Position numbers and translations under genes: made by a program
DNA from: Hexactinellida sp. DTS-2022
Taxonomy: Eukaryota > Porifera > Hexactinellida
Direction: 5' to 3'
DNA: 64,000 nucleotides
Assembly (NCBI GenBank): GCA_028753945.1
Contig: JAPNXP010000012.1
Span: forward strand, 2,914,001 to 2,978,000
Part shown: one piece after another, positions 55,846 through 64,000 of the stretch
Layout of the letters: every line of letters starts with the position of its first letter
Position numbering within the stretch: the first letter of the stretch is position 1
Notes under the pieces: model-generated
Databases searched by the model: none
What the model was told of the DNA's origin: nothing
Seen by the model: the letters and a program-made list of their open reading frames with translations, nothing else

Positions 55846-56168
55846 TCATTCACTGGCCCGGTAATCCTTCTATCTTATTACATTATAAAAACTTCGGTTA
55901 CAACGGAATGGATATAACGAAACTCCGCTTATAGCGAAGTCATTTAAATCCCATATAGTCTCTAATCTATTAATTTTACTCCGGTTATAACGAATTCTAC
56001 TTATAACGAAATATGTTCATAATGAACTCCGGTTACAACGAAATCCAAATTATAATGAACTCTTTTAAGATCGAACTCCGCTTATAACGAACTCCGGTTA
56101 TAACAAACTTCGCTTATAACGAAATGAAACTACGGTTCCGAGCACTTCGTTATAACGGGAGTTGACTG
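55846..56168. mobile_element. TATAACGAA-family MITE, copy 3 (tandem words)
   Basis: Repeated CTCCGGTTATAACGAA/CCGCTTATAACGAA words end in CGTTATAACGGGAGTTGACTG before TA. The order of words matches 39400-39546. Confidence 0.5.
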
Positions 56169-56380
56169 TAGCTAGTATTATACATACGTATGTTATGATT
56201 ATGACATACGGCGCGCGTAAATTACTTTGAAAAAATTGCAATCAATTAGATTTTCACCAATGCAATTGTAGGATGCATTGCTGGGAATATTATTAGAATT
56301 AATTTCAAAGAATTTGTGTTTATTGAAATGCATTGCATGATTATAATTGTATCTTATCAATAGAATCAAATGTTATACAG

Positions 56381-56874
56381 TCGAAACCGGTATATTCGAA
56401 ACAATTCATTTCATGGAAATAAAGTATGAAAAATCCGATAGTTAGAATAAACCGATTGAAGATAAAACAAAATTGGAATTTCTTACACATTTAGAATAAA
56501 TAAAAAACGATTAGTTACGAAAAACCTGTTTCGAGTGAATCATAACTAGATAGTTACACAGGATTTCACAATACTTAATTAACATTCATAAGCACCCATT
56601 GACATAAAAAATGGATAAAAAAGTGTGTATACACTGGTGCATAGGCGTCGTAAATGCAAAGGTCAATCCTTCGGGCCGCCCGGAAATTCCGGGTAAACTC
56701 CGGGTATAGTATTAGTAGCATAGGGGCAACCCTTCCGGGCCGCCCGGACATTTCCGGGCACCCGAGCGGGGTACGACGCCTATACACTGGCGTATATACA
56801 CTTGTACATCAACTTATCAATGCACTTGCATTTGCACTGGTGTACATGCATGTACACCAAAAGTGCATATACTC
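56381..56874. other. MITE fragments, no gene
   Basis: ACAGTCGAAACCGGTA at 56381 resembles the end of 39847-39952. 56642-56781 has inverted ends ATAGGCGTCGTA/TACGACGCCTAT and a doubled GGGCCGCCCGGA block. A CTGCAACA end at 56875 resembles the foldback-like element at 39176. Confidence 0.45.
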
Positions 56875-56881
56875 TGCAACA

Positions 56882-58401
56882 TAATTATTACAAGTTGAAA
56901 CAATAGAATTACATTTATCAGTTTTACTGAAATGAAGTGTGAATAAACAAAGAGATTTCAACCCCAATTTATGGCAGAAATTAAATTCATTATTAGAAAT
57001 TTTCTGTTCCTAACAGAGTAAACAGACGCATAATTTTATGGTGAACCGAATGGTGAAATAAAAATTGCGGGTTTAGTATAAGATTTCTGAGTTATGGACC
57101 AAAAGGTTTTTGAAAGGTGTCAAAAATGTGTCCAAAACATGTTATTCAAAAATCGTAACCCCATGTGCAAATTAGACGATCCATCCGCACCTACATGCCA
57201 AGTTTCAGGCCATCAACTATAATACTCCGGCCAGGGTACCGTCTAAGGAGAAAAAATATAGAAAAAATCAAAAATTGCAGCCTGTGCCGACGCATGTTCC
57301 CTTGGTGGCACTTGGTTTATTGATTGTGCCTCCAAAGGAACATGATGTACGCACAGGCTGCAATTTTTGATTTTTTTTCGCCAAGTCATCATCACTATGA
57401 AGGTGTTAAATTATTTCAGAAAGGTGTTTCAGAAGGCAACGAACCTTAGAGTGGTGGAAGTTACCATTTAGCTCACTTCATTTGAGAGATATTCAAGTTT
57501 CAGTAGAATATAATCCGTGATGACTCAGCATTTTTTAAGAGCGTGTTGGGTATTCACCCAACTCCAACCAATCCATGCGAATTATTTAATTCACAAAATT
57601 GTAAATACATTTTTTTGACGATGTCATAATCACCTCAAGGTGTCAAGACCCACTTGTATAGGTGGTACCTGGTATAAGGACCAATTGATAAATTGAAAGT
57701 TTGTTTCTATCTTGTATCATATCTGAGATTAATGAAATTTAGCTAATTAATATAAATATTTAATTAATTAATTAATTATTTAACACCATTATTATGTACA
57801 GCAAAATAAATTAAGTTCAATTATTTGCAATTATTATTAATTTAAATTTAATTTCACTATCATATTTGAATACAGCGCACTCGATAACCCAAATAATCTA
57901 ATTGGAACCGTATCTATAAGTTAGACACAGAGAGAATAAATTATAATTTTTAAAATGTCAGTGTATCCTTTGTGCAAGAATATTCTCGCAGATGCAAATA
58001 TAATCACATAATCTGTCGTTGTTGTGGAATGTAAAATCTTAGTTTTCAATTGGAAAATAGAAGCCTAACCTATCTCACAGGATGAATCAATATTATAATA
58101 ACGCATTGAAACAATAGAATTAGATTTAACACTTTTAATAGAACTGAACCTTTAATAAACAAAGGAAATTTGCAACTCAATTGTGGCACAAACGAAGCCC
58201 AATTTGAAAATTCGTGCACTGTAAAAAGGTGTACAATTTAGTTCTCTATCGAATGCATATAAATTGAATATTCGTGTACTATTTATTGTTCCTGTTTTAA
58301 TATTAAACAGGTGCAAAAATGTGTCCAAAAAAATGTAATCAAAAATCGTGACCCCAGGTGCACATCTGTAACCCATGAGACACATATCCTGAAAATTTAG
58401 G
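56882..58401. repeat. Composite dispersed repeat (second copy of the 49.0-51.2 kb material)
   Basis: 57040-57240 matches 34860-35050. A hairpin at 57250-57375 (TTGCAGCCTGTGC/GCACAGGCTGCAA) matches the 45.6- and 50.3-kb hairpins. 57410-57740 matches 50480-50640, and 57870-58290 matches 50750-51180. No protein. Confidence 0.6.
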
Positions 58402-58409
58402 CTCTTAGT

Positions 58410-59217
58410 CAGGGCCGTATTAATACTGCGCGGGGCTCTAGGCCAAACATTTTTGGGGGCCCCCTAAGACTAAACATATTAATTAAAATAAATTTATTAA
58501 GTATTATTTTCTTAGATACAAGAATCATTACATATCCTTTAAACAACTTTTTCAAGCTTTTATCTTGCTAAGTCGTCAATGATATCCGTGCGAAGACTGT
58601 CTAACTAGTAAGACTTAAATTACGTACTATACATAATACGTTGCCACTTCGAGATATAATTATTAAAAATTCAGATCACATCTTAATTGACGAAATGTCA
58701 AACCAGTCAAAGTTTCTAAACAAAAACTATCATTTAGTAATTTAGATGTATTAAAATCAATCTAACTTCAATTACAAGGTAATATTTTGTTTAGAAATAG
58801 GTTCTCAACATTAGTAGTCCGACAGTGTAGAACTTCAAAGAACACAACATATATTTTAAAGGGTAAAATACATATTACAAATAAATGTTGAAAAAGGTAT
58901 TTTAAACAACTTAGCGGGAGTAAACGCTGAAAAAATAAAGGATGTATGAATTACAATCATATTAATGTTATAAAAACGTATATTGAATCTGGTTGCCTTA
59001 TAAATATTAGAAATTTGCATGCATCTATATCAATTTATAAATTAAAATTAGTAACACTATATCCGATAATAACGGACACAATATAAATATTAGCATACTT
59101 GCTTGACACGATGAGTCCATCTGCCCAATACATGAAGCCTCATTTTTAATAATTGGGCCCCCAAAGCGCGGGGCCCTAGGCCATGGCCTACTTGGCCTAT
59201 GCGGTAATCCGGCCCTG
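58410..59217. mobile_element. hAT-type element, 808 bp
   Basis: CAGGGCCGTATTAATAC and GTAATCCGGCCCTG are flanked by the perfect 8-base duplication CTCTTAGT (58402-58409, 59218-59225). GGGGCCC/CGCGGGG words lie near both ends. The interior is AT-rich with no transposase. Confidence 0.87.
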
Positions 59218-59225
59218 CTCTTAGT

Positions 59226-60129
59226 TAATTAAACTCTGTTCTGTGGACAGGATACGGAAGAATAAAAATAACTAACCAAAAGCGCTAAGACCAATACTGG
59301 GCCACTATACTATAGTATAGTCGGCACAGTAATAGTATGTATGTTGTTATTAGGCAACGCTATAGAATTGAGTTATAGAACAACCATAATGTTTAGAAAT
59401 AATTTGAATATTGAAGGTATAATTTGTCATAATAACTGACATTTGTGGTTACTTAACAAATGTTGGTCGTTTGTGAACCATAGATCCAATAACAAACCAG
59501 TATTTTTGGGTGATCTTAAACAATTCCTGGAACTTTCAATACTTATGCACACTGGCAGTAAAAATACTTCAGAATGATTGCTCTCATGTGTAAAATGGTA
59601 ATTAAGAGAAAACAAACTTTTTTCCAAAAAACAATCCCAAGTAAACAAGTTGTAATAATTACGACTCAAGAAACTCCTTAACTCTAGTATTTTCACTAAA
59701 ATTTCATGGAATATCACCTGCTTTTTACCGACTTATTCAATCATCGAATTGCTTAATCTTGCCACACGAGAGAAATTTGATTGGTATAAAAACACTTGTA
59801 ATTGAGGTGATTACTTTCAAATCCTAGAGTAACCTCCAATTTAACCATAGGGAATTTTCATTCTTCAAATGGACGATGTTCACATCTGTAGTGATGCTTC
59901 ATATTTAATGGAGGTTTTGGCCCCATCCTAGTTACCACCCTCCCCCCACAACTGTATTTTCAATTATGATTTCCAGTCTTATCATTCTTATGAAAAAGTT
60001 TTCCACCATTGTTCGTCTCATTCCGTTAGACTCTTCCCCCGCTGCAGATTTTTATCCAATTATTACAAAAGAATTGGTGATATAGAGTGCTGTGATTTAT
60101 TTGTTGAGACAATATGTACCAATAATCTA
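59226..60129. other. No gene recognised
   Basis: A 96-codon frame on the minus strand (59427-59717) lacks a recognisable domain. The remainder is AT-rich. Confidence 0.35.
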
Positions 60130-60430
60130 TCTATATATTAAAAGCGGAATTATTGTGTGTGTGATGTGTGTGAGCATAGGCGCCGAAAGTGGTGGGGTCA
60201 GGGGGGGTTACACCCTCCCTGGTTTTTGTTAGGGAGGGTTTCACCCCCCCTGGCTGAGGAAACAGTCAGGGAGGATATATTAGACATATTCTTTAATCTT
60301 ACAAGTATAAAACATACACGTAGACCCATTGAAAAATTATATTTCCATAAGGAGTTTTTCTAAATAATTTTGGTGATTTATATATGTATACAATTATAGC
60401 CGCCCAACATAATGGTTTTCAGCCACCATA
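60130..60430 (+). mobile_element. Helitron-like 5' end, copy 3, then a GGCGCCGA MITE end
   Basis: TCTATATATTAAAAGCGGAA preceded by A, then GTGTGTGTGATGTGTG. It runs into ATAGGCGCCGAAAG (60174), the end word of the MITE at 48757, followed by GGGGGG/CCCCCC runs. Confidence 0.45.
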
Positions 60431-60458
60431 CCAGTGGCGCAAACGGGGTTTCCCCAGA

Positions 60459-62320
60459 TGAGCGAAACTTAATTGAGCGAAACTCATTTGAGCGAAACTG
60501 TAATGAGCGAAACCTTATTGAGCGAACTCGTTTAAGTTCAACCGTATTGAGCGAAAACTTATTAAGGAGAATAGAATAATTTAATAACGATAATGAACTA
60601 TATTATATTAATAATCGAACTCAAAATATATAGAATTAGATAAATGAAAAAAATATTAGTAGAGGATGCACATTAATTATTTAAATTAGTATTAAGGAAA
60701 TTATCAAGAGGAATATGTGCTTTTATAGGGATATACTGGTAGGTTGTGATATGTTGTGAGCTATTCCGGTCATATATTCGTCTACATTCTTTTGCCCTAA
60801 GTTGAAATCTAGTGTTAGGTTTTTGATCTTCTCATTAATTTGTTTATACTTTACATTGTTACTATGAGTCCTTACATTTCCTGCTGCAATTTGAGCTAAT
60901 AGAGTTTCTGTACTTCCTTGCTCTGTGATCAACTTTTATACGAATTCATAAATATTCGCATGTGCCTTCCCAATCGCCCGATTTAACCGTAGATGCCACC
61001 CTTCTAAATTATTATTGGTTCTCCTCTGTACTCCATACATATTCCAGAGTTTATGGTCCACGACTTCCATCCAATAATTTTCAAAATAATTTAGAAGAGC
61101 ATGCAACTCGACAGGACAGTCATATTTTAGCCCTTGGAATGTTAGGGATAAGTTCGATGGGGACGAAGGCCAGGGCAAGAAGCTTTCGTATATAGATTCG
61201 ATCACTTTCTTGATTATATAAAATTGAGACAAACCTAAAACTTGTACTTTTCGATAAACTGCTTGGAAAAAATGGAAGTAGCAGCCACGGATACACGCAG
61301 TAGGAAATTCTAGTATAATACTGGCTATCAGACCACTTTCAAAATCACAAGTGACTAACTCTGGTGATAAAACTACATTTAAATCACTTGCTTTGTCTTT
61401 GAGAGATCGAAATAACTCAGAATATATGACTCGTGTTTAAGCAGAGAGTAGACAGTATATGAGTGGAATTAGTTTGTGACCTTCAAAGGCATGAATGCTA
61501 AAAAGTTGAAGTATAAGTGAGGTACACTTTTGAAAGTACCATCTACACACCAATGTACTTTAGTAGAAAGTTTTGCAATATTTTCTTGTGTGCCAAAGAT
61601 AAGTATTTCGTTACCTTGAGAAGAATATATGAGAAAATTTGCGCCAGAAATTGTTTGCTGGAGGTTTGCAGGAAAATTGAGCGGTCCCCTAGAAGTTGGG
61701 AGCGTAGCGAAATTCTTCAATCTCTGTCGATATAAAGATGAATCGATTTGACAAAACAAAGGGAATCGTGATGCTATTGTAAGACTGACCGAGAGCATTG
61801 CTGTAGCATCACTGTATAGCGTAGGTATTGGTGTTAATTGAGTCCTCGCATGTATTTTAAGATCCGTTATGACTATTTCAACGTGTCTAGCATCCGGATC
61901 GGGAATGCAATGCTCACGGTGGGGTATTCGCGTTAGAACATCGCTATTTTCCTCATCGTTTTTGCTATAGATACACCCATTGCAGTCTCGGGTGCGACAC
62001 CTCCATCTTTTTTTAAAGTTTGCTGCCACTAATTTGTCAAATCTATAAGAATGACCCTCAAAACTTAGCGCAGGACACATTTTTGTCGTTTCGTACCTTG
62101 ATGTCATTTGACAATATACTTTGATAATGTTTTTAGCAATATTCGTATTTATATCAAAATATTTAGGATAACATGCATGTATTTACGTTAATCACTTTCA
62201 ATGAAACCATTGATCATGAAATTGATTATTGTTGATTCAATTGACGTTTCACAATTTCGCCCAATACTGTTTCGCTCAATAAGGTTTCGCTCAATACTGT
62301 TTCGCTCAATACGGTTTCTA
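60459..62320 (-). mobile_element. MULE E1, arrayed ends with the word TGAGCGAAACT
   Basis: Direct copies of about TTGAGCGAAACTNA occupy 60459-60560, and inverted copies (CAATACTGTTTCGCT) occupy 62247-62320. Between them a damaged MULE transposase lies on the minus strand. The 9-base duplication could not be identified, so the outer limits are approximate. Confidence 0.75.
60723..62107 (-). pseudogene. MULE transposase (E family), disrupted
   Basis: ATG at 62107. The N-terminus carries a FLYWCH zinc finger (GHSYRFDKL, WRCRTRDCNG, HREHC). Catalytic segments: CVDGTFKSVPHLY before a stop at 61469; TCDFESGLIASI and RGCYFHFFQAVYRKVQ in the disrupted stretch 61230-61440; and RRTNNNLEGWHLRLN in the frame 60936-61232. 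A single TAA (after IYEFV) precedes the C-terminal piece 60723-60932 (KLITEQGSTETLLAQIAAG). The segment equivalent to YCLLSSKTQPMYSE in the 62819 copy is missing or shifted. No RING is seen at this C-terminus. Confidence 0.85.
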
Positions 62321-62420
62321 GGCTGTAAATATACGTATTATTCATCAAAACAAATCGATATCTGCGTATCTCGAAGTCAATTTTATTCTGGCGGTTGGCC
62401 CCAGAATGATTCGTCCCCGC

Positions 62421-62566
62421 ATGAGCGAAACTCTCTTGAGCGACACTCATTTGAGCGAACTTATTTGAGCGAAAGTGATATTGAGCGACATACAAATTCA
62501 GCGAAACTCATTTGGGCGAACTACATTAGAGCGAAATGCATTTGAGCGAGTGCGACATGTGCGAAC
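62421..62566 (+). repeat. Tandem TGAGCGAAACT array, left end of MULE E2
   Basis: About eight degenerate copies of TTTGAGCGAAACTCA in direct orientation. The outer edge TCCCCGCATGAGCGAAAC resembles the outer edge of E1 at 60451 (TCCCCAGATGAGCGAAAC), supporting a true element end near 62413. Confidence 0.75.
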
Positions 62567-62818
62567 CCTTTGCTGCAGAAGCATAGGTTCCCGAAAGTGA
62601 ATCCAACGAATAGATGTTTTGAAATTCACATAATATAAAATGTGTGATATAGAAATCAGGTGATGGAATTAAATAGGAAACCATTCATATATTGGATAAT
62701 TTTAAGAAACAAAGCGATGGTTTTTATAATTGGTGAGACAATAGATATTCAATATGTATATTTTCACATGTATAAATAGAAAGTATCTGTCCATTTGAGA
62801 AACAAATTTATAATTTAG

Positions 62819-64000
62819 ATGGCGTCAAGTTATGAAACAACGAAAAATTGTCCAGCCTTAGCTATCGAGGGTCATTCTTATAGATTTGATAAATTGATTA
62901 CAAAGGATACCAAAAAGCGATGGCGGTGTCGTACGCGAGACTGCAACGGAAGTCTATATACTAATAATAACGAAGAAAATACTAATATTGACTTACGAAC
63001 TCCTCATCGGGAACATTGTATCCCTGATCCAGAAATGAGATCAATTGAAAAGGTCATAACTGAACTTAAGATCAAAGTACGATCTCAAGCAACTCCAATT
63101 CCTTCACTATTCGATGAATCTGCTGCTATGCTTTCGAAAAGTCCAATTACTGCATCACGTTTTCCACTATTCAACCAAATTGACACTTCTCTGTATCGGG
63201 AGAGACTGAGACATTTACCAGCACTTCCAAAATTGCGATCAGAACTTGATTTGCCTGATCATCTGAAACAAACTATAACTGGTAATAATTTCCATATCTA
63301 CTCTTCTGTTAATAACGATTTAATCGTATTCGGCACTGAATGCAATATACGAAAACTTTCAACAAATTCTCACTGGTGTGTGGATGGCACATTTAAGAGC
63401 GTGCCTAAATTATTTGTCCAGCTTTTCACTTTTCATGTGTTTGAAGGAGATAAACTTATACCACTTATCTACTGTTTGCTATCATCAAAAACACAACCAA
63501 TGTACTCAGAGGTATTTCGGGCCCTAAAAGATAAAGCTAACACCCTAGATATTATTTTAATGCCAAGTTTATTCACATGTGATTTCGAGAGAGGTTTAAT
63601 TTCTAGTATCAGATTAGAATTCCCTACTGCCTCGATTCGAGGGTGTCATTTTCACTTTTGTCAAGCTGTATATCGACGCGTCCAAACACTGGGATTATCA
63701 CAATTATATATTCACGATCAAGAATCTAGGCTCTATATTCGAAAGCTTCTCGCAATCGCTTTTGTTCCAATGGATCTTATACCACAGACATTTCAGAATT
63801 TAAAAACTATGTGCCACCTTGAATTGCAAAGTCTCTTCACATATTTTGAGAACTTTTGGATTGATACTGTAAATCATAATCTCTGGAACATGTACGGTAT
63901 ACAGAGAAGGACGAATAATAACCTTGAAGGGTGGCACCTACGTCTAAATCGGGCAATTGGAAAGACACATGCCAATATATATGAATTCATACTCAAGATA
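62819..64000 (+). CDS. MULE transposase (E family), N-terminal 394 residues, open to window edge
   Basis: The frame starts MASSYETTKNCPALAIEG and is open for 394 codons to the last base. A FLYWCH zinc finger spans about residues 13-70 (YRFDKL, WRCRTRDCNGS, HREHC). Catalytic motifs are complete as far as seen: CVDGTFKSVPKLF (first Asp near 190), TCDFERGLISSI (second Asp near 258), the C-x-H segment GCHFHFCQAVYRRVQ, and RRTNNNLEGWHLRLN (Glu near 372). No stops, unlike its neighbour E1, so it may be the autonomous copy. The C-terminus is outside the window. Confidence 0.9.
   Translation, partial: MASSYETTKNCPALAIEGHSYRFDKLITKDTKKRWRCRTRDCNGSLYTNNNEENTNIDLRTPHREHCIPDPEMRSIEKVITELKIKVRSQATPIPSLFDESAAMLSKSPITASRFPLFNQIDTSLYRERLRHLPALPKLRSELDLPDHLKQTITGNNFHIYSSVNNDLIVFGTECNIRKLSTNSHWCVDGTFKSVPKLFVQLFTFHVFEGDKLIPLIYCLLSSKTQPMYSEVFRALKDKANTLDIILMPSLFTCDFERGLISSIRLEFPTASIRGCHFHFCQAVYRRVQTLGLSQLYIHDQESRLYIRKLLAIAFVPMDLIPQTFQNLKTMCHLELQSLFTYFENFWIDTVNHNLWNMYGIQRRTNNNLEGWHLRLNRAIGKTHANIYEFILKI

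Larger units (their letters stand above)
62413..64000 (+). mobile_element. MULE E2, left part (continues past the window)
   Basis: It begins at the arrayed end above and contains an open transposase frame from 62819 to the edge. It is in divergent orientation to E1, with about 100 bases between the two arrays. The right end is outside the window. Confidence 0.75.

Overview
This window comes from a eukaryotic genome, most likely an invertebrate animal. It is AT-rich and almost entirely built of transposable elements, with one recognisable host-type gene at the left edge. The reasons for calling it eukaryotic are GT/AG introns in a transposase gene, PHD, RING, FLYWCH and OTU domains, hAT, Mutator-like (MULE), Tc1/mariner, P-like, Transib/RAG1-like, Ginger-like and Helitron-like DNA elements, a non-LTR retroelement, and a Ty3/gypsy fragment. 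I could not identify the species.

Layout. 1-2341 (minus): open, intron-free reading frame of an RBBP6/Mpe1-type protein (DWNN, zinc knuckle, RING) that runs off the left end. 2400-4790: MITEs and unassigned sequence. 4796-12227: a palindromic foldback element (target duplication CCTAA), split by a 6.55-kb Ginger-like transposon (4820-11372, target duplication GGCC). The Ginger-like element encodes a gypsy-type integrase with a C-terminal OTU cysteine protease over about ten exons. Its exon 9 is itself split by a small MULE (7881-8259). 13498-14912: a degraded Tc1/IS630 element with tandem-repeat ends. 15568-17632: three DNA elements inside one another. 19360-21900: hAT and mariner MITEs and a P-element-like relic. 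22193-24891: a hAT-type element carrying a nearly intact MULE. 25159-27545: a hAT MITE and a decayed DUF4371/hAT transposase. 27916-34666: a PHD-finger non-LTR retroelement, cut by an intact MULE (28299-30664) and by a hAT element (33290-34484). 37140-38100: a Transib/RAG1-like transposase relic. 39176-40452: a foldback-like element. 40832-42701: a gypsy gag-protease-RT fragment. 42990-44528, 46254-47612, 48524-48699, 54960-55152 and 58410-59217: hAT-type elements, most with 8-bp duplications. 49440-58400: Helitron-like and inverted-arm repeat families. 60459-64000: two divergently oriented MULEs of one family.

The main theme is a set of MULE transposons whose termini are inverted arrays of short tandem repeats. 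Each lineage has its own repeat word, and some encode a FLYWCH-like N-terminus plus a C-terminal RING finger. Only the transposase at 28644-30218 looks intact from end to end. The one at 62819 is open as far as the window edge. Nested insertions, with duplications that restore the interrupted frames or palindromes, give a relative order of transposition events. All boundaries and domain calls were read by eye; no searches were run.
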